64,000 bases of DNA, from positions 1-64,000 of IMG/VR virus record IMGVR_UViG_3300047678_000160. One strand, given 5' to 3'. Source of the stretch: a virus. Numbering within the stretch: the stretch's first letter is position 1; each line of letters begins with the position of its first letter. Below are positions 35,892 to 43,519 of this stretch, in pieces. Made by a program: the position numbers and the translations under genes. The notes beneath the pieces were generated by a model, which worked only from the letters and a program-made list of their open reading frames with translations, did not search any database and was not told the origin of the DNA.

Positions 35892-35939
35892 TCAAGGATA
35901 TTCCTATACAGTTTTTGTATATATGACTATTTATTATCA

Positions 35940-37130
35940 ATGTTAATCGATTCTAGCAAAATTTTTCTTGAGTGGGCAATGCATTCCGAAGACGGTCTTG
36001 CCCTTGGAATTACACCCGAAAATATTTCCGTGTTAAAGAGAGTGTTGAAGGAGCATGGTGCCGATGACCAGATGGCAAACGATTTTGTCAGCGATGTCAT
36101 CAACAACGGAGAATTCACGGAAGCTAAGAAAGAGCCAGCTCAACGTGATTTGACAGACATGTTTGTGAACATGGAAGTTGTAAAGGGATTGAAAAAAGTC
36201 TATATTGACCCACTGAAATCTGTTCTCGAAAAGCATCCAGAATTTGCCGCTCTTTACGATAAGGCTCCTTCTCTTGAACAAGCTGTCTCTCTTTACAACA
36301 ACCCTCAATATTCTAAAGCAGTTGAGGATATTAACAAGGGAATCGCTGACAGAACCCTTGGGCCAGGAGAAGTTGCTTTGGTGTTTTTGACCAAAGGATG
36401 TAAGTCTGGAGGACAGAAGACCGGCGACTTGATTCTATCCAATGGAAAGGTTGTTGATGTTAAAGCGTGGGATTCCACAAAAACATTGAGAATTGAATAC
36501 AATTCCATCAAAAATTTTAAAGGATTGAAGTTTCAAAAGGCCCTAACAGAATTAGCAACATTTATCAGAACAGAGAAAGAATCTGTTGATATTTTACTTT
36601 CGTTGATTAACGACGATACATTCGGGGTCCGCCCAGCGACTGCTAGAGAAAAGGGTTATACCACCAGCTTCTTAAATGAACTCAATACAGAAGAAATGGG
36701 TTCGTCTGTTTTCAATGGACTTGAATTGATTGGAAAAAGATTGAAGAAGATTCCAGCAAATAAAGTATCTGACTTTGTTGAGTTGAATGTAAATGGAGAA
36801 AAAATGTTGGTATCGGTAAAGAATGGTAAGGAGCTATTGGCTCAGTTGAAAAGAAGCCCTTCGGAACAACGTTACAACCTAACATTGGCACCGATTGACG
36901 ATAAAGCTTCTCAAATCATTATTCCAATGTTGAAGAAATTACAATATTTTGCCGAAGAAATTTCTCTCAAAACAATCAACGAAGAAATTTTAAACAGTCT
37001 TCACTACGATGGTATCGTGGTGGTCGATTCTTTTGGAAAGAACGCACTTTTAATTCCAAAAGACAAAATGAAGAATCATTTAAAATTCACTCGCTTGTCA
37101 AAGGGCGTAAAACTTGAGGTTATATTATGA
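35940..37130 (+). CDS. Unknown protein with possible PD-(D/E)XK nuclease core
   Basis: A 396-residue protein. Residues about 140-185 read GPGEVALVFLTKG, then GDLILSNGKVVDVKAW: an Asp, a beta hairpin and D-x-K, resembling the restriction-endonuclease-like fold. The N-terminus (MLIDSSKIFLEWAM) has tag-like character. The C-terminal half is helical, ending in a beta-rich IVVVDSFGKNALLIPKDKM segment. The nuclease idea is tentative. It is translationally coupled to the next gene. Confidence 0.5.
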   Translation: MLIDSSKIFLEWAMHSEDGLALGITPENISVLKRVLKEHGADDQMANDFVSDVINNGEFTEAKKEPAQRDLTDMFVNMEVVKGLKKVYIDPLKSVLEKHPEFAALYDKAPSLEQAVSLYNNPQYSKAVEDINKGIADRTLGPGEVALVFLTKGCKSGGQKTGDLILSNGKVVDVKAWDSTKTLRIEYNSIKNFKGLKFQKALTELATFIRTEKESVDILLSLINDDTFGVRPATAREKGYTTSFLNELNTEEMGSSVFNGLELIGKRLKKIPANKVSDFVELNVNGEKMLVSVKNGKELLAQLKRSPSEQRYNLTLAPIDDKASQIIIPMLKKLQYFAEEISLKTINEEILNSLHYDGIVVVDSFGKNALLIPKDKMKNHLKFTRLSKGVKLEVIL

Positions 37131-38017
37131 GTCACATAAACGATTTTATCAAAAACATTCTACTTGAATCAGCATTGGATAACCGTATCGAAAACGGTAT
37201 TCTTGAAGTAAACAACCCAGAACACTTGATGGTGTTGGCTGACCATCTCTTTGAACATGGACTCACTGAGGAATTCGTCACTGAGGTAGTGAATAATTTA
37301 ACCCTCCGCGATGGTAAATATCCAGATAGACAAGCTTACAACAAAAATGGATGGTTGGTAACATTTCCATCTCCAGATTACAGAAATGCTGCTATCAAGA
37401 AAGGAACTCACTATACATCTGACCCTACACATGGTAAGGGCGGAATGCATCTTTACTATAAGAGTAAGGGAAAGCAAGCTCGACAAGCTCAACAAGCTGC
37501 CTCTCAAGTTCAGCCAGGCCAACAGCCACCAGCTCAACCTGGTCAACCAGCGCCCGCTGCGGAGCCAGCCCCAGTAGCTCCAATATCGCCAGCGCCTCAA
37601 GCAGAAACTCCCCCAGCTGCGACTCCAGCACCTCAGGAAGCTCCTTCGGCTCAATCTCAAAAAGCTCCAGATTCTTCTGGAGAAAAATCTTCTCTCCCTG
37701 CAGCGGGTGATGAAAAAGCTCCACCGACCCCATCTGCCGCGGCGGATGGTGAGACTCCAAAAGCCTCAGATGGTTCCGCCCAATCAGTTACACCGCCTAC
37801 CCAAACGCCAGCACCTGCTACAGGCCCTTCTATAGTTGAATTGAGTAAGAAATTTGCCGCATCAAAGAATTGGCAATCCACTCCTTATGGAGATTGGAAC
37901 GGAACAACAGGCGAAAAGGTCGCTGTTTCTGGTTACGATGGCCAGGTTGTTCCTGTAAATCATCCGGACAGAGAATCTCTTGCCGGTTTCATCGAGCGTA
38001 ATAAGCCTCAAGCATAA
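37127..38017 (+). CDS. Tagged protein with long Pro/Ala/Gln-rich linker
   Basis: A 296-residue protein (ATGA overlap with the previous gene). It has a tag-like N-terminus (MSHINDFIKNILLESALDN), a small folded domain to about 110 ending HGKGGMHLYYKSKGK, a 110-residue Pro/Ala/Ser-rich linker, then a 65-residue C-terminal domain. The architecture suggests a flexible tether between two binding modules. Function unknown. Confidence 0.55.
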   Translation: MSHINDFIKNILLESALDNRIENGILEVNNPEHLMVLADHLFEHGLTEEFVTEVVNNLTLRDGKYPDRQAYNKNGWLVTFPSPDYRNAAIKKGTHYTSDPTHGKGGMHLYYKSKGKQARQAQQAASQVQPGQQPPAQPGQPAPAAEPAPVAPISPAPQAETPPAATPAPQEAPSAQSQKAPDSSGEKSSLPAAGDEKAPPTPSAAADGETPKASDGSAQSVTPPTQTPAPATGPSIVELSKKFAASKNWQSTPYGDWNGTTGEKVAVSGYDGQVVPVNHPDRESLAGFIERNKPQA

Positions 38018-38409
38018 TGGAGGCTTATTCTCAACTACTCTGCACATTTTCTACCCTGGAAAATTATTCCAAGGATATTGATTCTATTGCGCAATCGTAT
38101 AAGATTTTCAATAATTCCGTATTTGTTTTACAAAACGTAGAAGATAGAGCCGAAGTTTTTCTCACCTACAATGTGGAAAAACAATCCAATCTGAGGCACT
38201 TTAAAACTATTTCAGTTCATCGTAAGAAAGATTACAACGTAATTTATTCCATCAACGCATTGAATAAATTGATAGCAAGCGAAGCCGGAGAAGCTGGTGC
38301 GAATCGCCAAGTAGATTGGACGAAGTATAAGAACAGTATTATCATAAGTTGTGAGGAAGAATTGAAGATTATCCACACAAAATTGTTGACAATTTATCGC
38401 CTAAAATAA
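38017..38409 (+). CDS. Hypothetical protein
   Basis: A 130-residue protein; its ATG overlaps the previous TAA. Mixed alpha/beta without a known motif. It is the last gene before the replication module. Confidence 0.5.
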   Translation: MEAYSQLLCTFSTLENYSKDIDSIAQSYKIFNNSVFVLQNVEDRAEVFLTYNVEKQSNLRHFKTISVHRKKDYNVIYSINALNKLIASEAGEAGANRQVDWTKYKNSIIISCEEELKIIHTKLLTIYRLK

Positions 38410-38439
38410 GGCGATTTCTGAGCTGAAATGATACTTATT

Positions 38440-38513
38440 TGTGTGCGGTTAATGCACACATTTAACGATTGATAACTTATTACAGATTGACAAATGCGCG
38501 TTAACCACACACA
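38440..38513. repeat. Nested inverted repeats upstream of ssDNA-binding protein gene
   Basis: TGTGTGC(7 nt)GCACACA at 38440-38460, and TTAACCACACACA at 38501-38513, which is nearly the reverse complement of TGTGTGCGGTTAA in the first arm. A TTGACA (38487-38492) with CACAAT 17 nt downstream lies between, so the repeats flank or overlap a promoter. Confidence 0.55.
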
Positions 38514-38584
38514 ATACACAAATTCTAATTGAACTATGTTCACTTAGTAAATTAACCAATAACAAATAAACAAAAGATAAAATT

Positions 38585-39415
38585 ATGGCACTAGATATGT
38601 CGAAAGTAAAGAGTCGCCTTGAGGCACTCAAGACCACAAATGGAAAGTCAGCCCACTTGTGGAAACCAACGGGAAAGAGCGTAATTCGCATTGTCCCTTA
38701 TAAGCATAACCCAGAGAATCCGTTCATCGAACTTCTCTTTCACTACGGAGTAAACAACAAGACTTATCTAAGTCCTTCCTCCTTCAACCGTCCGGACCCA
38801 ATCGTTGAGTTCGCTAACAAGTTGAAGAAGAGTGGCGACAAAGAGAGCTGGAAAGAAGGTCGCAAGCTTGAACCAAAGATGCGCACTTACGTTCCTATCC
38901 TTGTTCGTGGTGAGGAAGACCAAGGTGTTAAGTTTTGGGGTATGGGTAAGACGGTGTATCAAGAAATTCTTGCTATCATCGCTGACCCTGATTACGGTGA
39001 TATTACCGACCCAAAGACGGGACGCGACATTCTTGTCGAGTTCAAGACAGCTGAAGAGACGGGAAAGAGCTTCCCTGAGACTTCTATTCGTGTAAAGCCA
39101 AATCAGACTCCTGCATTTGACGTTACCAACAAGTCTGTTTTGGATAAGTTCAAGGACCAAAAGAACATTTTGGACTTGTTCCCTGAACTGAGCTACGATG
39201 AATTGGCTAAGGTCATGGACGCATGGCTCAACGCTCCTGAGAGCGAGGAAGCCCCTGTTGCTGGAGTTGAAACTCCTGCCGTTGACGACGACGCTGAAGT
39301 AGAGGCTCCTAAGGCCGCTGTTAAGAGCCCTGTCGCAGCATCTGGTAAGAAAGTCTCCGCTACAACTACAGACGTAGCAAAGGACTTTGACGACTTGTTC
39401 TCGGACAAGAAGTAA
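38585..39415 (+). CDS. Single-stranded DNA-binding protein, T4 gp32-like
   Basis: A 276-residue protein. The N-terminal segment MALDMSKVKSRLEALK and the following KSVIRIVPYKHNPENPF element match gp32-type proteins of T4-like phages. The core contains FWGMGKTVYQEIL and KTGRDILVEFKTAEETGKS. The C-terminus is an Ala/Glu/Asp-rich linker ending DFDDLFSDKK, the acidic tail that recruits replication proteins. It coats ssDNA during replication and recombination. Followed by recA, exonuclease and helicase, as expected. Confidence 0.88.
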   Translation: MALDMSKVKSRLEALKTTNGKSAHLWKPTGKSVIRIVPYKHNPENPFIELLFHYGVNNKTYLSPSSFNRPDPIVEFANKLKKSGDKESWKEGRKLEPKMRTYVPILVRGEEDQGVKFWGMGKTVYQEILAIIADPDYGDITDPKTGRDILVEFKTAEETGKSFPETSIRVKPNQTPAFDVTNKSVLDKFKDQKNILDLFPELSYDELAKVMDAWLNAPESEEAPVAGVETPAVDDDAEVEAPKAAVKSPVAASGKKVSATTTDVAKDFDDLFSDKK

Positions 39416-39418
39416 TTT

Positions 39419-39479
39419 GGGTTAGTAACCCTTTAACCGGCGAGCGGGCGCTGAATAGCAGCGCCCGCTTACCTAACCC
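39419..39479 (+). other. Structured intergenic element between gp32-like and recA-like genes
   Basis: A perfect 11-bp stem (39443-39453 with 39459-39469, 5-nt loop AATAG) enclosed by GGGTTAG (39419-39425)/CTAACCC (39473-39479). No T-run follows. The outer arm ends 9 nt before the recA-like ATG, where no Shine-Dalgarno sequence is seen. Confidence 0.7.
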
Positions 39480-39488
39480 TATACAATC

Positions 39489-40724
39489 ATGGCAGAGAAA
39501 AAGAAAAGAATTGAGCATGAAGTTGCTCCAGTTGGCGACGATTTGGCCAACAGTTTAGCAGAAACGCTAAACGCAAATAATAAAGACAATGGCAAGGTTG
39601 CGTTCTTCCTTAGTGATTCGGAAGACCCTTCAAAGATTACCGATTGGATTTCCACCGGTGAACATCAACTTGACATTGCTATTTCAAATCGTCCTAATGG
39701 TGGTTTGCCCGCTGGGCGTATCACTGAGCTAACCGGCTTGGAAGCATCGGGAAAGAGTTTGGTGGCCGCTCACTTGTTAGCAGACACACAGAAGAAGGGT
39801 GGAGTTGCTGTATTCATTGATACTGAATACGCTGTTTCGCCTGAGTTTCTCACTGCAATCGGTGTAGATGTTAGTAAGATGCTTTACATCAACGTTAATA
39901 CCGTTGAAGATATTTTCGATAATATCGAAGCTATCGTTGCAAAAGTTCGTCAGTCTAATAAAAATCGTCTCGTTACGATTGTTGTGGATTCGATGGCTGC
40001 AGCAAGCACTAAGAAAGAAATGGCATCAGACCACGGTGCTGATGGATACGCTACCGGAAAAGCCATTGCTATCAGTAAGGCAATGCGTAAAATCACTGAA
40101 CTTGTTGCTCGTCAGAGAATTTGTTTGGTGTTCACAAATCAACTTCGTCAGAAGATTGGTTTCGTTGGATTCGGCGACCCTTGGACGACAAGTGGTGGTA
40201 AGGCTCTCGCCTTCCACGCTTCCGTTCGTATTCGTCTAAAATCCACGGGAGGCATCAAGGTCGGTGACACGCCAATTGGTATCAAGACCAAGGCTGTTGT
40301 CATTAAGAATCGTATGGGCCCACCGCTTCGCGGCTGTGAGTTCAATATTTTCTTCGACCGCGGTATTGATAGTTACGGAAGCTGGCTCGAGACACTTATC
40401 GAGAATAAGGTCGTAACCAATGCTAAAAAAGTTAAAGAAGACAAGACAGCCAAGAAAACCAAGAAGCAGTTGGAAGAAGATGTGGAAACCGATAAAAAGG
40501 CCAAGTCTCTTCAAATTCTATTGCCGAAGGGAGAAGGCGTCGAACCAGAACAAGTGTTGTTTGAGAAGAAAGACTTCCCAACCTTGTTGAATTCGCGTGA
40601 GGATGTAAGGGAATATCTTTACAATCAGCTCTGCGAAGTGTGCATCATGAAATACAAGTCTCCGAATTCAACACTCGAAGATGATGTAGAGGTAGATGCT
40701 GGTCAGGAAGGTCTCGACGAATAA
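39489..40724 (+). CDS. uvsX: RecA/UvsX-like recombinase
   Basis: A 411-residue protein. Walker A is GLEASGKS (83-90 region), followed by VFIDTEYAVSPEFL. Walker B is VTIVVDSMAAAS. The DNA-binding loop L2 region contains RICLVFTNQLRQKIGF and DPWTTSGGKAL. It promotes strand exchange in recombination-dependent replication. A Lys-rich stretch (about 310-340) and an acidic C-terminus extend beyond the core. A hairpin with T-run follows. Confidence 0.9.
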   Translation: MAEKKKRIEHEVAPVGDDLANSLAETLNANNKDNGKVAFFLSDSEDPSKITDWISTGEHQLDIAISNRPNGGLPAGRITELTGLEASGKSLVAAHLLADTQKKGGVAVFIDTEYAVSPEFLTAIGVDVSKMLYINVNTVEDIFDNIEAIVAKVRQSNKNRLVTIVVDSMAAASTKKEMASDHGADGYATGKAIAISKAMRKITELVARQRICLVFTNQLRQKIGFVGFGDPWTTSGGKALAFHASVRIRLKSTGGIKVGDTPIGIKTKAVVIKNRMGPPLRGCEFNIFFDRGIDSYGSWLETLIENKVVTNAKKVKEDKTAKKTKKQLEEDVETDKKAKSLQILLPKGEGVEPEQVLFEKKDFPTLLNSREDVREYLYNQLCEVCIMKYKSPNSTLEDDVEVDAGQEGLDE

Positions 40725-40732
40725 ATCATTGT

Positions 40733-40765
40733 TGTGTGAAGTGAAATACCTTCACACAGCTTTTA
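40733..40765 (+). terminator. Hairpin terminator after recA-like gene
   Basis: TGTGTGAAG/CTTCACACA stem with an 8-nt loop followed by TTTT; T-run is short, so termination may be partial. Confidence 0.65.
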
Positions 40766-40768
40766 TAC

Positions 40769-40891
40769 ATGAATATAAAAACAGCAATTCAAGCGGCGAA
40801 GTTAGTTAGAAGATATTGCCAACATTGCGCTTATAAACAAAACAAATCACTCTACCAAGCGTATTGTGAAAAACACGGAATGAAAGTATGA
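40769..40891 (+). CDS. 40-residue basic Cys/His-containing protein
   Basis: ATG 40769 to TGA 40889-40891, overlapping the exonuclease ATG as ATGA. The sequence starts MNIKTAIQAAKLVRRYCQHC; it has three Cys and two His, which could bind a metal. The coupling to the exonuclease gene supports it being real. Confidence 0.5.
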   Translation: MNIKTAIQAAKLVRRYCQHCAYKQNKSLYQAYCEKHGMKV

Positions 40892-41949
40892 ACAAAGCAC
40901 TTTACACTTCCATCTTCTCTCAAATTAAGAAAGAACACGATGAAGCTGGTCCAGTTTTGGCAAAGACAAGAGATAGCGACGTTTTAATTGTTGACGGAAC
41001 CAACAATTTTATCAGAGTTTGGTCAGTTGTTCCTACTTTAACCGACAATGGAGAACATTGTGGAGGTATTTCGGGTTTTCTAACCACAGTGGGCCACGCT
41101 GTCAAGCTATTGAAGCCAACAAGAGTTATCATCGTATTTGATGGTAAAGGTGGGAGTGCTAGACGCAGAAAGTTATATCCAGACTATAAGAACAAAAGCG
41201 CTGTTACAATGCGAATCAACAGGGCTTATGAAGAGATGAGTAATCCAGAAGATGAAAGAAAAGCGATGATGCACCAAATGGCAACACTCGCAAATGACTT
41301 TTTAACATGTCTGCCTGTGACAGTGATGGCTGTAGATAACATCGAGGCTGATGATGCTATTGCTTATCTAGCTACTACAGTATTCAACAAGCCAGAAAAT
41401 CGTGTCACTATTATGAGTGCAGATAGAGACTTTCTTCAACTTGTGAACGATAGAGTTACAGTGTGGAGTCCTATCAAGAAGAAAGTATATAGCACAATGG
41501 ATGTTGTGAATCAATACACCATTCATCCCACGAATTTCGTCTATTATAGAATGTTGGAGGGGGATACCTCAGATAACATCCCAGGTATTTATGGAATTAA
41601 ATTGAAGACCGCTATCAAGAGATTTCCGATGCTCACCGAATCAACAGAAACAAGTGTCGAAAAGATTCTCGAATTCGCTAAAGACAAAATCAATGAATCA
41701 AAGGTTTATGCAACGGTTGTGAATAACTCTGACGTTGTTGTAAGAAATCATATGTTGATGCAGTTAAAGAATCCTGATTTTTCTCCTTCTCTTCAAATGC
41801 AAATTTCAGACGCATCGGAAAAGGTAAATGATTTCAACAAATTTCATTTTATTCAAAAGTTAACTCAACATGGCATGCACAGTGCAATTCCAAATTATCA
41901 CCTGTGGCTACAGGAAGTTTTCTATCCTCTTTCTTGTTATACCAAATAA
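40888..41949 (+). CDS. 5'-3' exonuclease, T4 RNase H / FEN family
   Basis: A 353-residue protein. The FEN acidic signature is clear: VLIVDGTNNFIRVW (29-42), VIIVFDGKGGSARRR (87-101), NIEADDAIAYLA (139-150), VTIMSADRDFLQL (160-172) and the helix-hairpin-helix GDTSDNIPGIYGIKLK (226-241). It removes RNA primers and flaps from the lagging strand. Located between recA-like and helicase genes. Confidence 0.88.
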   Translation: MNKALYTSIFSQIKKEHDEAGPVLAKTRDSDVLIVDGTNNFIRVWSVVPTLTDNGEHCGGISGFLTTVGHAVKLLKPTRVIIVFDGKGGSARRRKLYPDYKNKSAVTMRINRAYEEMSNPEDERKAMMHQMATLANDFLTCLPVTVMAVDNIEADDAIAYLATTVFNKPENRVTIMSADRDFLQLVNDRVTVWSPIKKKVYSTMDVVNQYTIHPTNFVYYRMLEGDTSDNIPGIYGIKLKTAIKRFPMLTESTETSVEKILEFAKDKINESKVYATVVNNSDVVVRNHMLMQLKNPDFSPSLQMQISDASEKVNDFNKFHFIQKLTQHGMHSAIPNYHLWLQEVFYPLSCYTK

Positions 41950-42005
41950 CACTAATTATCAATTGACCTATAGACAAATTAACCTAAGATAAACACTTAT
42001 CAATT

Positions 42006-43412
42006 ATGGCACCAGTAATCATAGACAACCTACATAAGTTTGGACTTGAGTTCCAATCTAAAATCATAGCAGGCATTTTAAGCGACCAAACATTTCTCGA
42101 AAGAATTTTGGATATTGTGGAAATTGCTGCGTTTGAAAACGAAGCTCATCAGTGGATTCTTAAAGAAACAATTTCTTATTATCACGAATACAAAGCTGTT
42201 CCTACAATGCAAGTATTCAAGATTCGTATTGACACCATTCACAATGAAATGTTGAAGCAAATGGTTATCGAAAGTCTTCGTTCAGTTTTTCTAAGATTGA
42301 CTGACGCTGACCTTGATTTTGTTCGTGAACAGTTTCTTGAATTTTGTAAGAACCAAAAGCTCAAGGGAGCCATCTATGATTCAGTTGACCTTATTAAATC
42401 AGGTGAATATGAACGTGTAAAACAACTTGTGGACGAAGCCATGAAGGCTGGTATGGAGAGGAATCTTGGCCACAACTATCATATTGAAATTGAGAAGCGT
42501 ATGAGTGAAATGTCACGTAAGACTATTACAACCGGCTGGGATGTTGTTGATTCTCTTATTGACGGAGGCCTTGGGCCGGGAGAACTTGGAGTCATTGTGG
42601 CTCCAGCGGGTATTGGTAAATCTTGGTTACTGGCAAGCCTCGGTGCCTCAGCAATGAAAGCAAAGAAGAACGTTATTCATTACACTCTAGAATTAAATGA
42701 AAACTACGTTGGTCTTCGTTATGATTGTTGTTTTACGGGAATTCAATTCCAAGATATTAAGAATCACGTTGAAGACGTTAAAACAAAACTCGAAACAATT
42801 CCTGGCAAATTGTTCGTTAAATATTTTCCAATCAAGACGGTCAGCGCTCAATCCTTAAAGTTCCACTTTGAGAGAGTCGCAATGTTGGAAGGAGTTCGTC
42901 CAGATGTTATTGTTGTGGACTATGCTGACATTCTTCGTCCAATTGAGAAAGATAAGAACAGTAACAGCTACTCAGAAGCAGGTGGTATCTATGAAGAACT
43001 TCGTATGGTCGCCGGCGAATTGGGTGTTCCTCTGTGGACAGCCTCACAAACCAATCGTGGTGGAGCAAATGAAGATGTAGTTCAAGCTCATAACATTGCC
43101 GATTCTTATAGAAAGATTATGACCGCTGATTTTGTTATGTCTGTATCGCGTAATATGCAAGACAAAGCAAATAACACCGCTCGTATGCACATTATCAAAA
43201 ACCGTTTTGGTCCTGATGGTATCACTTTATATTCCAAGATGGATGCTGGTAACGGAGATATACGTATATTCGATGAGAAGTCCGCTGAATCAGCAAATAT
43301 CAAATCTATTATGGATGAGAGTGATGAAGAGGAAAATGATGTCAAGAAACAACTTAGCTCAAAATGGCGCGGTTATCGCAGCGATGCTGTTGGAAATAAT
43401 AGCGGAAATTAA
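42006..43412 (+). CDS. Replicative DNA helicase, DnaB/gp41-like
   Basis: A 468-residue protein. N-terminal helical domain (1-165) as in DnaB. RecA-type core: TGWDVVDSLIDGGLGPGELG, Walker A VAPAGIGKSW (198-207), Walker B as DVIVVDYADILRP near 300, and the sensor-type WTASQTNRGG near 340. A hexameric 5'-3' helicase for fork unwinding. No primase domain is fused. Confidence 0.88.
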   Translation: MAPVIIDNLHKFGLEFQSKIIAGILSDQTFLERILDIVEIAAFENEAHQWILKETISYYHEYKAVPTMQVFKIRIDTIHNEMLKQMVIESLRSVFLRLTDADLDFVREQFLEFCKNQKLKGAIYDSVDLIKSGEYERVKQLVDEAMKAGMERNLGHNYHIEIEKRMSEMSRKTITTGWDVVDSLIDGGLGPGELGVIVAPAGIGKSWLLASLGASAMKAKKNVIHYTLELNENYVGLRYDCCFTGIQFQDIKNHVEDVKTKLETIPGKLFVKYFPIKTVSAQSLKFHFERVAMLEGVRPDVIVVDYADILRPIEKDKNSNSYSEAGGIYEELRMVAGELGVPLWTASQTNRGGANEDVVQAHNIADSYRKIMTADFVMSVSRNMQDKANNTARMHIIKNRFGPDGITLYSKMDAGNGDIRIFDEKSAESANIKSIMDESDEEENDVKKQLSSKWRGYRSDAVGNNSGN

Positions 43413-43519
43413 TATTTTCAAAACTACTTATGGCTAGCGGAATGTATGTGGAAATATTTTTTAATCACTACTTATCCTCCCAGCCGATTAATCGTTAATC
43501 TTAAAAATTTATAAAAGAC

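Noticed and set aside
43431-43499. 22-codon frame after the helicase gene
   Set aside because: Too short, no ribosome-binding site, no similarity to neighbours; the gap 43413-43519 otherwise shows only an AT-rich leader for the reductase gene.
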